Positions 1 to 7,377 of a stretch of 64,000 nucleotides of DNA are shown in pieces. How positions within the stretch are numbered: position 1 is the first letter of the stretch; every line of letters begins with the position of its first letter. Origin of the DNA: an uncultured Lachnospiraceae bacterium (GTDB lineage: Bacteria > Bacillota > Clostridia > Lachnospirales > Lachnospiraceae); NCBI GenBank assembly GCA_910577045.1, contig CAJTLB010000015.1, positions 1-64,000 of the forward strand. Direction: 5' to 3'. The position numbers were made by a program, and so were the translations under genes. The notes beneath the pieces are model-generated. The model did no database searches. It was not told the DNA's origin and worked only from the letters and a program-made list of their open reading frames with translations.

Positions 1-2
1 CT

Positions 3-509
3 GCGGATGCTCCAAATGAGAAATGGCTTACCGATGTGACAGAATTCCATTATTCTATTGGAACAGAAAAACACAAAGTTTATCTCAGCGCGATCATGGA
101 TCTGTATGACAGACGAATTGTATCATATGTCATTGGAAACTATAATAATAATGCGTTAGTGTTTGATACATTTGATGCAGCGTTAAGTGCCAATCTGGAG
201 GCTCATCCCTTATTCCATAGTGACAGAGGATTTCAGTATACCAACAGGGCGTTTCATGCAAGGCTGGAAGCAGCAGAAATGACGCAAAGCATGTCAAGAG
301 TTGCAAAATGTATTGATAATGGTCCTATGGAGGGATTTTGGGGTATCATCAAGCGAGAACGTTATTATGGAAAAAAATTTACCAGCAGAGAGTCTGTAGT
401 TGAAATGATAGAGAATTATATTGAGTATTATAACAACCGAAGGCTTCAAAGAAACCTTGGCGTATTAACGCCTATGGAGAAATATTGGAGTTATATACAG
501 CCAGCATAA
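3..509 (+). CDS. IS3-family transposase (OrfB), 5' part outside window
   Basis: This is the C-terminal part of a DDE transposase of the IS3 family (IS150-like OrfB). The reading frame is open to the window edge, so the gene starts outside. All three catalytic residues are visible: D in WLTDVTEF (codon 33-35), D in HSDRGFQYT (codon 222-224), and E in GPMEGFWG. The last two are separated by 35 residues, the standard D(35)E spacing of this family. The C-terminal YNNRRLQ.NLG..TPMEKY stretch is also typical of the rve integrase core. A hairpin and the right inverted repeat follow, so this end of the element is intact. Whether the left half is intact cannot be seen. Confidence 0.93.
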   Translation, partial: ADAPNEKWLTDVTEFHYSIGTEKHKVYLSAIMDLYDRRIVSYVIGNYNNNALVFDTFDAALSANLEAHPLFHSDRGFQYTNRAFHARLEAAEMTQSMSRVAKCIDNGPMEGFWGIIKRERYYGKKFTSRESVVEMIENYIEYYNNRRLQRNLGVLTPMEKYWSYIQPA

Positions 510-513
510 AAAC

Positions 514-541
514 TGCCAACAGGATTTACCTACTGGCAGAA
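514..541 (+). terminator. Hairpin behind the IS3 transposase
   Basis: CTGCCA and TGGCAG arms flank ACAGGATTTACCTAC and are followed by an A-rich stretch. The hairpin lies between the transposase stop and the IS right end and probably ends transposase transcription. The T-tract is poor on the + strand. Confidence 0.4.
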
Positions 542-560
542 AAAATTATATTTTTTCAAT

Positions 561-585
561 TGTCTACTTGACGGGGAGCAGTTCA
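561..585 (+). repeat. Right terminal inverted repeat of the IS3-family element
   Basis: The sequence TGTCTACTTGACGGGGAGCA followed by GTTCA ends in CA. This is the form of IS150-type IS3-family ends (read inward it begins TGAACTGCTCCCC). It lies 52 bp after the transposase stop, the expected place for the right end. The left end is outside the window, so the direct repeat cannot be checked. Confidence 0.65.
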
Positions 586-629
586 GATACGAATTTCCAT
601 TCGTTAAAGCGACAGCCCCTTCTTTTATG

Positions 630-791
630 TTATATGAATATTACAACAGTTGATTTATTGTCAACAGATTCACTATCGTCTGTATCTACACAGTTTAATT
701 CATAGGTTCTGTCTGTTGAATCATCATATATTATAACATCCGAATTAGCATCAAAAGTTTGTAAAATATCGATTAATTCAGATACTTTCAT
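630..791 (-). CDS. Small 53-aa protein, unknown function
   Basis: A 53-codon gene starts with ATG at 791 behind a strong ribosome-binding site (AAAGGAGATATAA). It begins 11 bp after the stop of the restriction-endonuclease-like gene on the same strand, so the two are probably co-transcribed. The protein is acidic (MKVSELIDILQTF, then many Asp/Glu/Ser) with a short hydrophobic C-terminus (VVIFI). It resembles the small acidic proteins common in phage and mobile-element modules, but I recognise no family. It ends 45 bp from the IS3 right end, and the IS may have landed just behind it. Confidence 0.6.
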   Translation of the reverse strand: MKVSELIDILQTFDANSDVIIYDDSTDRTYELNCVDTDDSESVDNKSTVVIFI

Positions 792-802
792 TTATATCTC
801 CT

Positions 803-1636
803 TTAGAATTTACTAATTATAACTTCATTATTTACAATTTCTGCTTTAAATATGAGTTCTGCCCCTGCAGTATTTTCAAGAGGAATTTGTAATTTTTCAA
901 AGCCATTTTGTCTTCCGTTTCCATGTCGGGCATAATTTTGATTTGTTCCGTTGTTAGGCGGGAACAATTGAAAATTTACACTTGGCTTTTTGGTTGTATC
1001 AGCAAATTTGGGATATCCAAGTTTGTTCATCCATTCGATATAACGTGCCCTTAATATTTCATGTTCTTGAATGTTAACTTTCCAGATGCGAATACGGTAG
1101 TTGTTTTCTGGATTATGGTCAATTGAAAGAAGATAAATTGCTTTATATTCAAGAAAACGTTCCATAATTTCGGGTGTTACAGCTGTAAAATTCCATCTAG
1201 GTGCAGTTGCTCCAGCTTTGTCTAAAGAATCTAAAAAATTTGCCCCTTTGACTTCAGAACCGTCACATAAATCATCTCCCTTTCCACGCATTCCTTGTCC
1301 GGCAATTTGAGTTTGAAGAGATACTAAATGTTGAGCTATGTATCCAGTGTCAATCATAGATGATTGTGCGGTTAATGTACTCCAATGGGATAAGAGGTTT
1401 CTTTGTTTAATTACTTGTTCTTCAATGAGTGCTTTGGCTAGTTCTTTTCGTTGTTCTTTGGATAATAGTTTTAGCGCATAAGTTGAAATAGCAACTCGAT
1501 CTTCAATATGATAAATTTTATCAATTTCAATTTGAATAGTTTCTGATGATAGTTCTGCGTTTATGGTATGAGGATTTTTATTGTTTGCGATAATCTCCTT
1601 GATTTTTTTGCAGTATGCTTCTAAACGTGCTTCCAT
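803..1636 (-). CDS. Restriction endonuclease-like protein (MamI-type, tentative)
   Basis: A 277-aa soluble protein. Residues 120-131 (GDDLCDGSEVKG) look like a PD-(D/E)XK nuclease core: acidic D121/D122/D125, then E128-x-K130. The following ANFLDS..DK.GATAPRWNF region recalls the MamI family of type II restriction endonucleases. The family name is from memory and tentative; the nuclease motif is seen directly. Start ATG at 1636 is supported by GGGAGG ten bases upstream. No DNA methyltransferase lies beside it on the visible side, which is odd for a type II enzyme. The cognate gene may be beyond the IS, lost, or the enzyme may be inactive. A 53-codon gene follows at 11 bp. Confidence 0.6.
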   Translation of the reverse strand: MEARLEAYCKKIKEIIANNKNPHTINAELSSETIQIEIDKIYHIEDRVAISTYALKLLSKEQRKELAKALIEEQVIKQRNLLSHWSTLTAQSSMIDTGYIAQHLVSLQTQIAGQGMRGKGDDLCDGSEVKGANFLDSLDKAGATAPRWNFTAVTPEIMERFLEYKAIYLLSIDHNPENNYRIRIWKVNIQEHEILRARYIEWMNKLGYPKFADTTKKPSVNFQLFPPNNGTNQNYARHGNGRQNGFEKLQIPLENTAGAELIFKAEIVNNEVIISKF

Positions 1637-1683
1637 ACATCAATATCCTCCCAATAGTTTAATGAAATTATTATATCAAATCC

Positions 1684-1712
1684 TTGTGTAAATTACTAGT
1701 AGAAATACACAA
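1684..1712. promoter_or_regulatory. Palindrome upstream of the endonuclease-like gene
   Basis: TTGTGTA (1684-1690) and TACACAA (1706-1712) form a perfect 7-bp inverted repeat with a 15-bp spacer. It sits about 50 bp upstream of the endonuclease start and next to a TATAAT-like hexamer on the minus strand. This is a reasonable operator for a dimeric regulator, but no regulator gene is adjacent. Confidence 0.35.
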
Positions 1713-1769
1713 AATTCTTGTGAACTACTTGGGGAAATTGTATGTTAATATAAAACCAAGTTGTTGCTT

Positions 1770-1855
1770 GTAGGGGGAGAGCATATCTCCACAAGATTTC
1801 CTCTTAAAGACCAACGCCCCCTTACACGCAAATTTCCGCGAATTGGCACAGGGGG
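1770..1855. other. Structured palindromic element with alternative pairings (oriT- or leader-like)
   Basis: CCCCCTTAC (1817-1825) can pair with GTAGGGGG (1770-1777) on its left, or its CCCCCT part with AGGGGG (1850-1855) on its right. The right-hand hairpin has AATT/AATT in its inner stem (GCAAATTTCCGCGAATTGGC). The stretch has no gene. Compact palindromes of this kind occur at transfer origins of mobilizable elements and in regulatory leaders. No relaxase gene is visible, so the role is inference. It lies in the 1637-1960 gap, where I see nothing else except the palindrome at 1684-1712. Confidence 0.3.
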
Positions 1856-1960
1856 ATGCTTACACTGATAACAGCGGTAGTATCACACATAATCTTATAA
1901 AATATACCGCAATACAATGAAACATAGCAGTATACATTTTATAATAGTTTTGCGTGAAAG

Positions 1961-2473
1961 TTATGTTTTTAACGTGTTTTTCTTATATTTTTGGGCGTTT
2001 TCTATGCGTTTTCTGCGCCTGAATTCACGCTGGTTTTTAGCGTTCCAGGCTTTCTGGCAGTCGGGTTTATCACAATACTCCTGCCTTCCGTTTCTTCTTA
2101 TAAGGAAGTCACCGCAGTGGCGGCAGCATATCATGATGCCTTCCGAGTGGTCATCATTGGACAGTCCCTTATTTTCCGGGGCAGGGTCTTCTGAAATCAT
2201 TCTCGCCAGCGTGAACCATGCTATATCAAACACGGAGTTTACATCCGCTGAAAATTCAATACGGTTCGTTTTCGGATTTACTTTCAGGCACATATTGAAA
2301 TCGGGGATGCGCTCTATCAGTTTGTTGAGCAGTTCCCAATAATTATCATAAGGTTCTTCTTCAAATTGTCCATCCGGCGGCTGTTTTGCCAGGTGGCTTT
2401 TTTGATATTCGGCATAAAGTTCCATTTCTTTTACAAGATTTCCGCCAGCTGTACTCACGTCAATATCCGGCAT
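1961..2473 (-). pseudogene. C-terminal fragment of a zinc-ribbon protein
   Basis: The reading frame encodes 170 aa ending in a treble-clef/zinc-ribbon-like region: C-R-H-C, then EYCDKPDCQKAWNAKNQRE and an Arg/Lys-rich tail. This resembles the C-terminal zinc module of proteins common on Clostridia mobile elements (similar to CGNR-type zinc fingers). The first codon (ATG at 2473) has no ribosome-binding site and a stop lies five codons upstream. Immediately beyond it is an unrelated rightward coding fragment. I read this as the surviving 3' part of a longer gene cut by a deletion or rearrangement at about 2473. A genuinely short gene is possible. Confidence 0.45.
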
Positions 2474-2581
2474 GCAGAGAAGGAACTAAGGCGGATGGAA
2501 GAATTTCAAAAGGCGCAGGCGGAGGTAGAAAAGCAAAATGATGCAAAGGCGGTATCGCAGAAAATGTTTAAGGTGATCTGA
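2474..2581 (+). pseudogene. C-terminal fragment of an unknown charged helical protein
   Basis: From about 2474 the + strand encodes a charged, helix-forming tail (AEKELRRMEEFQKAQAEVEK and onward) ending in KMFKVI and a TGA stop. It is followed by a terminator-like hairpin. It has the composition of a real protein C-terminus, but no start codon or ribosome-binding site lies near the junction with the zinc-ribbon fragment. I infer a remnant of a gene whose 5' part was deleted. I do not recognise the parent protein. Confidence 0.35.
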
Positions 2582-2596
2582 TATAGAGGATTTATG

Positions 2597-2625
2597 ACGC
2601 TCTGGCTTAGGCTGGGCGTTTTTTC
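2597..2625 (+). terminator. Rho-independent terminator after the + strand fragment
   Basis: ACGCTC and GGGCGT arms around TGGCTTAGGCT are followed by TTTTTT. It lies 15 bp after the stop of the truncated rightward coding fragment. Confidence 0.55.
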
Positions 2626-2728
2626 TATAGAAAAAGAATACGAATGACGATATAATATTATGAAAGATTTCTATTTAAGCTAGTTTAATCAAACTAAATG
2701 GTAGACAGGAAAAGAGGAGGAATAACAA

Positions 2729-4897
2729 GTGTATAATTCTGATAGAGCAATAACCGATTTGCAGAATGATCTTCTAGGGAGGGCATCTTTTTCCAAGCAT
2801 TTGGGCAGAGCGATATATGAATATCTAGGTAATGATGGATTGGTAATTGGGTTGTTCGGGAAATGGGGTACCGGAAAAACATCTGTAATTAATATGACTT
2901 TGCAGGAAATTAGTACATTATCTAAAAATGATGATAATAAACTATTGGTGGTTAAATTTGCCCCATGGAATTATTCGGATAGAGAAAATTTGATTTCACT
3001 TTTTTTTCAGTGTTTGAAAAATAAAGTAGAAAATGATAAAAGTGGAAAATTGAAGAAAAAAATAGGAAAAGCATTGAATGATTATGCAGGAGCATTTGAT
3101 GCTGTTGCGCTTGTTCCCATGTTTGGAAGTGGATTGGCTGCCATCTTAAAGACTACAGCAGCGACTGAAGGGAAAAAACTAATTCAGGGGCCTAGCTTAG
3201 ATGAATCTAAAGAATTATTGGAAAAGGCATTATTGGAAAGTAGTCAGAAGATAGTTGTTGTTATTGATGATATAGACCGCTTGAGTAATTCGCAAATTAG
3301 AGATGTATTTCAGCTTGTTAAGCAGGTGGCAGATTTCCCAAATGTGATTTATATACTTGCCATGGATAGAGAAGTGGTAACTCGTGCGTTAGAAGATGTT
3401 CATGGATTCGATGGAAATGAATATTTAGAAAAAATAGTTCAAATTCCGTTTGAAATCCCAGAATTAAGTAAAGAAAAACTTCAGCATATTCTTTTTACAA
3501 AGTTGGATGCCATAGTAAATTCTTGTAATATAGAAATGGTTTTAAACAAGAGATATTGGAGCCAAGTATTTAGAAATTGTGTTGATCCTTACATACATAC
3601 ACTAAGAGATGTGAATCGTGTTGTTAATACATTTCAATTTAAGTTTGGACTATTAGCACAAGAATCGTGCGTTGAGGATGTTATTGCACTTACCTCAATA
3701 GATGTTCTTGAGCCTAAATTGTATAAATGGATATCGGAAAATAAGGAGTCTGTTTGTGGAAGCGAAATGCATTCATTATATTCGAGAAATATGAAGCCAG
3801 AAGAGATGAGGAAAAAGTATTTGGAGGAATTTAAGAAACTGGAAATTAATACAGAGTTAGCTATAAAATGTGTTGCAACACTTTTTCCAGTATTTGCGAA
3901 AGATGTAAATGAACATAATTATGGGTGTTATTATGAGAACAATGCAAGGGGACAAATGCGTGTAGCACAACAAGAGCGTTTTGACTTATATTTTGGTCTA
4001 AATCTAGAGGAAGTTAATGTTCCGAGAAGTTTAATCAACAAATGTATTATATCATATACGGAGGAAGAACTGGTTGCGGCAATTGAAAAGATAAATGAAG
4101 ATGGTCAGGCTATATACTTTTTAGATGAGTTACAATCTTTGTTAGATAAAATTCCATACGAGAGACTTGCTATGATTGCTCAGGTGCTTTATAAGAAGCA
4201 AGCACAGTTAAAAGGGGAGACAATGAGAGCAATTTTTGCTATTTCAGCGGTAGAACGAGCAAGTTTTTGTATAGAGGCAATTCTGAATAGGATGAATACG
4301 CCAGAAGAGCGATTTAATGTTATCTATAATATAGTGACTCATGGAGATATTTTTGAAATCGGCTCTGTATGCAGAGAAATAAATAGAATAGAATGTGCTT
4401 ATGGTAGATGTGATTCAAATGAAGAGGATGTAAAAGGACAGATCATTAGTAAGGAACAACTTATTAAAATAGAAGAGGCGTATGTCTTAAAGATGCATGA
4501 GTTAATTGATGACGTTCCATTAACAGATTCTGAAGATTTTCATTATATATTATATCTGTGGGAGAACTTTGATTCTAAAGGTGCATCAGAATATATGCAT
4601 GCCTATATTAAGAATATGACAAATCATTTAAGATATGTGTGCAGGATGGCAGGAAAGTGGACTGGCTCTAATGGAAGTGGCTGGAGTTTTGATTCTTTAT
4701 TAAATGATAAGTATACAACGACTGAGGAGGTAAAGAAGATAATAGATGAATATGATAGGAAGAGGATGGTCAATGATTTTTCTGAACAAGAATTGATTAA
4801 GTTGGCATCATTTGTTTTGAATTATAAGAAAGATAAAATTTATCGTGCGACACTGGAAATGGCTGTTCAACTGGTTATAGAATGGAAAAATGATTAA
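2729..4897 (+). CDS. KAP-family P-loop NTPase
   Basis: A 722-aa protein of the KAP (Kidins220/ARMS/PifA) NTPase family. Walker A is GKWGTGKT (residues 44-51), followed by the family-typical KFAPWNY (76-82). Walker B is VVVIDDIDRL (176-185), followed by a SNSQIRDVFQLVKQVADFPN helix. Between the Walker motifs a short hydrophobic stretch (about 123-140) sits where many KAP proteins carry membrane segments. The C-terminal 350 residues are helical and not recognised. The start is GTG at 2729, behind GAGGAGG. The gene stands alone between gene fragments and repeats, within what looks like a defence/mobile island. KAP NTPases include phage-exclusion proteins such as PifA, but a defence role here is inference. 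Confidence 0.85.
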   Translation: MYNSDRAITDLQNDLLGRASFSKHLGRAIYEYLGNDGLVIGLFGKWGTGKTSVINMTLQEISTLSKNDDNKLLVVKFAPWNYSDRENLISLFFQCLKNKVENDKSGKLKKKIGKALNDYAGAFDAVALVPMFGSGLAAILKTTAATEGKKLIQGPSLDESKELLEKALLESSQKIVVVIDDIDRLSNSQIRDVFQLVKQVADFPNVIYILAMDREVVTRALEDVHGFDGNEYLEKIVQIPFEIPELSKEKLQHILFTKLDAIVNSCNIEMVLNKRYWSQVFRNCVDPYIHTLRDVNRVVNTFQFKFGLLAQESCVEDVIALTSIDVLEPKLYKWISENKESVCGSEMHSLYSRNMKPEEMRKKYLEEFKKLEINTELAIKCVATLFPVFAKDVNEHNYGCYYENNARGQMRVAQQERFDLYFGLNLEEVNVPRSLINKCIISYTEEELVAAIEKINEDGQAIYFLDELQSLLDKIPYERLAMIAQVLYKKQAQLKGETMRAIFAISAVERASFCIEAILNRMNTPEERFNVIYNIVTHGDIFEIGSVCREINRIECAYGRCDSNEEDVKGQIISKEQLIKIEEAYVLKMHELIDDVPLTDSEDFHYILYLWENFDSKGASEYMHAYIKNMTNHLRYVCRMAGKWTGSNGSGWSFDSLLNDKYTTTEEVKKIIDEYDRKRMVNDFSEQELIKLASFVLNYKKDKIYRATLEMAVQLVIEWKND

Positions 4898-4937
4898 ATA
4901 GTCATTATGGCAAATATTTATTGAAGAAAAATCCTTG

Positions 4938-4986
4938 GTAGTAGGCCACATCTATTTTACTACTAATCTTACTACTAACAGGTAGT
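4938..4986. repeat. TACTAC-type short repeats at the island boundary
   Basis: TACTACTAA occurs at 4958-4966 and 4970-4978. Inverted relatives GGTAGTAGG (about 4937-4945) and GGTAGT (4981-4986) flank them. Clusters like this serve as arm-type binding sites for tyrosine integrases. They sit exactly between the accessory genes and the first core-type gene, but no integrase gene remains. Confidence 0.35.
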
Positions 4987-5106
4987 CACAACTTGCAAAA
5001 ATATGCCATAATTTGCTCGGTTGACACACAAAAATGAAAAATAGAGAATTGCCAGAATCCCTTGCAAAACAAGGCATTTCACGGCATATTAAGGAGAATT
5101 ATAACA

Positions 5107-5589
5107 ATGATAAAAATATTATTCATCTGCCACGGCAACATTTGCAGAAGCCCAATGGCCGAGTTTATATTAAAAGACCTAGTAAAAAAGCAAGGGATTT
5201 CTGATCAATTTGAAATTGCATCAGCTGCCACAAGTACGGAAGAGATTTGGAATGGCATTGGAAATCCTGTTTACCCGCCAGCCAGGCAAGAGCTTACAAA
5301 GCATGGAATTGATTGCACAGGAAAACAAGCAACCCAGCTTAAAAAAGAAGATTATGATTATTATGATTATTTAATTGGCATGGACACAAGGAATATTAGG
5401 AATATAGAAAATATTACGGGGCATAGAGGTGGAAAAATCAATATGCTTTTAGAATATGCTGGAAGGAAAGAAAGCATATCCGATCCATGGTACAGTTCAA
5501 GGTTTGATATTACTTACCAAGATGTAACAGAAGGGTGCCAGGCATTACTAGAATATTTAAAAAAGGAGAAAAAAATTATTTCTTACTAA
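5107..5589 (+). CDS. Low-molecular-weight protein-tyrosine-phosphatase
   Basis: A 160-aa cytosolic phosphatase that removes phosphate from phosphotyrosine (some members act on phosphoarginine). The N-terminal P-loop C8-H-G-N-I-C-R14 fits C(x)5R, and the general-acid loop SDPWY gives D126. Length and motif positions match the family. The start is ATG at 5107 because AAGGAG lies just upstream and the catalytic loop then falls at the usual position. An in-frame alternative start at 5062 lacks a ribosome-binding site. This is the first core-type gene after the accessory island. Confidence 0.9.
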   Translation: MIKILFICHGNICRSPMAEFILKDLVKKQGISDQFEIASAATSTEEIWNGIGNPVYPPARQELTKHGIDCTGKQATQLKKEDYDYYDYLIGMDTRNIRNIENITGHRGGKINMLLEYAGRKESISDPWYSSRFDITYQDVTEGCQALLEYLKKEKKIISY

Positions 5590-5713
5590 TTTTTTACAAA
5601 ACAAAAGTCCCATTTATATATGTATTAATATAATAACCCTAGTTAATTTATAGCAAAAATGTTACAATAAAAACAGTAATAAAAATATAGAAAGCCATAA
5701 AGGAGAATAGCAT

Positions 5714-5911
5714 ATGCGAAAATGTATTAGGTGTGGGACGGAGATGAAGGAAGGATGTACTATTAAGGTACAAGGGGCTGGATATGGGATTGTAATGTCT
5801 ACAGACGAAGATGCTTTATTTAAGGGACGCATAGGGAGCCCAAAGGTAGCTATTTGCCCTAATTGTGGCGAAGTTTCCATTTATGTGGATAATATAGAAA
5901 AACTAAAATAG
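5714..5911 (+). CDS. Small zinc-ribbon protein
   Basis: A 65-aa protein with two CxxC knuckles: C4-I-R-C7 and C48-P-N-C51. It most likely folds as a single zinc ribbon. The segment between the knuckles is mostly beta-like. The start is supported by AAAGGAGAATAGCAT upstream. It is a stand-alone gene 124 bp behind the phosphatase. Proteins of this shape are common hypothetical genes in Clostridia; nucleic-acid or protein binding is plausible but not shown. Confidence 0.75.
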   Translation: MRKCIRCGTEMKEGCTIKVQGAGYGIVMSTDEDALFKGRIGSPKVAICPNCGEVSIYVDNIEKLK

Positions 5912-5983
5912 TTTATAAACTATCTTCATTTAGTAAAGATAAAAAAGTAAAAATAGGAAGGTTAAACACAAAGGTGGCTGTAA

Positions 5984-6994
5984 ATGAATATCCAACAAAT
6001 AAGGGAGTGTTTATTAAACCTAGAAAACGAAACAATTTTAAATGTTTCTTACCAATTAGGCAAACGATATGGTGTATTAACGATAATGGCAAAAGACAAA
6101 GATGGGATTTATGTTTGGGAAATTTGCAAAGAACCAGAAGATAAAACTATATTTTTACCAAACGAAAGAAAAACACGTACAAACCGTGATGCAGTAAAAG
6201 AGTCACTCAATAGGGATATAAGTGTATTTATAAAAGGTATTAAAATAGGAGAACAAGTTTTTTCTATTTCATCTGCATCAGGGACTTGTATTGGGGAGGA
6301 TTATAACCAGCAAGAACAGATACAGATAATTTCTATGCTTACAAAAGGGGCAAGGTTTGGAAAATTGGAGAAAGAACCATTGTCTACATTAAAAATGAAT
6401 TGCTATCGTTTGGAAGAACAAGAATTTATGCCATTTACACTAGAAGATAAAAAGATCCAAGTAGAATTTGGGGAGCAGCATATCCCTATAAAAGTGAATA
6501 AAAGAATAAAACTTTCATTAGGGGCTTATACAAAACCCCGGGTTATTAAGATTGCTGAAGAAGAGATTACCGTTTATATCCATGGTGTTAGTTTATATCC
6601 TATATGGGAAAAAGCAGAAAGGGAATTTGAGGAGGAAAAATATAAAGGAAGGTTTACAGAAGCACAAATTTTAAAAATAAAAAAACAATATATGGAAATG
6701 TTGCCTTCCATATGCCCAAAAGGATATGTAATCCCTGTGATTGAGTATGAATGTGATAAAGATTATCAAATGAAATTTTATACCCTAGAATATTTGCGAG
6801 AAAATTATAAAAATACAAGTTCGGCTATGTTAATGCACATAAAGCCGGAAAAAGAAAAAGGGGATATGGGGTTTAGGAACCAATGCTGTGCCTTGCCTGC
6901 GGTAGAAGAAGGGTTTTGTGGGAAAATAAATACAGAGCTTTTCTTTTATTACAAAAGAATTCCTTCAAAAATAGTAAATTGTAAAAGTATTTGA
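5984..6994 (+). CDS. Hypothetical protein, 336 aa
   Basis: I do not recognise this protein. It is soluble, with no signal peptide or membrane segments, and mixed alpha/beta in character. It is charged throughout, with a Lys/Glu-rich helix around residues 208-235. It has scattered cysteines (for example CCALPAVEEGFCG near the C-terminus) that do not form a clear metal motif. Start ATG at 5984 has AAAGGTGG upstream. Its TGA stop overlaps the -35 box of the promoter for the T-box/trpD transcript, so transcription units abut tightly. It follows the small zinc-ribbon gene by 72 bp and may be co-transcribed with it. Confidence 0.7.
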   Translation: MNIQQIRECLLNLENETILNVSYQLGKRYGVLTIMAKDKDGIYVWEICKEPEDKTIFLPNERKTRTNRDAVKESLNRDISVFIKGIKIGEQVFSISSASGTCIGEDYNQQEQIQIISMLTKGARFGKLEKEPLSTLKMNCYRLEEQEFMPFTLEDKKIQVEFGEQHIPIKVNKRIKLSLGAYTKPRVIKIAEEEITVYIHGVSLYPIWEKAEREFEEEKYKGRFTEAQILKIKKQYMEMLPSICPKGYVIPVIEYECDKDYQMKFYTLEYLRENYKNTSSAMLMHIKPEKEKGDMGFRNQCCALPAVEEGFCGKINTELFFYYKRIPSKIVNCKSI

Positions 6995-7018
6995 CATTTA
7001 GAAAAAAAATGATATAAT
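6991..7018 (+). promoter_or_regulatory. SigA-type promoter of the T-box/trpD transcript
   Basis: TTGACA (6991-6996), a 16-bp spacer and TATAAT (7013-7018). Both hexamers match the vegetative consensus. It places the start site near 7025, just before the T-box leader. Confidence 0.75.
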
Positions 7019-7024
7019 AAACAA

Positions 7025-7305
7025 AAAAAGAACCGTTGATTAAGAAGAGTATGTATTATCAGGAGGCGCAGAGAGCTGCTGGTTGGTGTAAAGCAGCGTG
7101 AAGGATATTACAGAATGGACTTATGAGGGCAGGCGAAAGGCAAATTGCTTAGTAGTACCTGACGGGATTTCCGCCCGTTATCAAGGGAACATGTATGATA
7201 GTACATGAGAGAGTGAGTATACAAGAAAAGTATACTAATTTGGGTGGTACCGCAGAAGGTTTAGGCTTCTGTCCCAGCATTGCTGGGGCAGGGGCCTTTT
7301 TTGTG
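7025..7305 (+). ncRNA. T-box leader, tRNA-Trp type
   Basis: A T-box riboswitch that senses uncharged tRNA. The 14-nt T-box core TGGGTGGTACCGCA is at 7241-7254. Stem I shows the GCAGAGAGCTGCTGG kink-turn region and the GGTTGGTGTAAAGCAGC loop. The specifier codon appears to be TGG (7116-7118) in CAGAATGGAC, hence tRNA-Trp. The terminator hairpin (GGCTTCTGTCCCAGC paired with GCTGGGGCAGGGGCC) occupies 7264-7294 and ends in six T's. The antiterminator would pair the T-box with the 5' side of this stem. The downstream trpD agrees with tryptophan control. Confidence 0.92.
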
Positions 7306-7377
7306 CTTACAAAATAAAAAAATAAAGTCCTATAATCTTATTTTTTATGGTTCAAAAAGAGAAAGGGAGAAAAGAAT

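Noticed and set aside
1917..2342. Rightward 141-codon open frame overlapping the zinc-ribbon fragment
   Set aside because: It is antisense to the cysteine-patterned zinc-ribbon frame and has no ribosome-binding site or plausible protein character.
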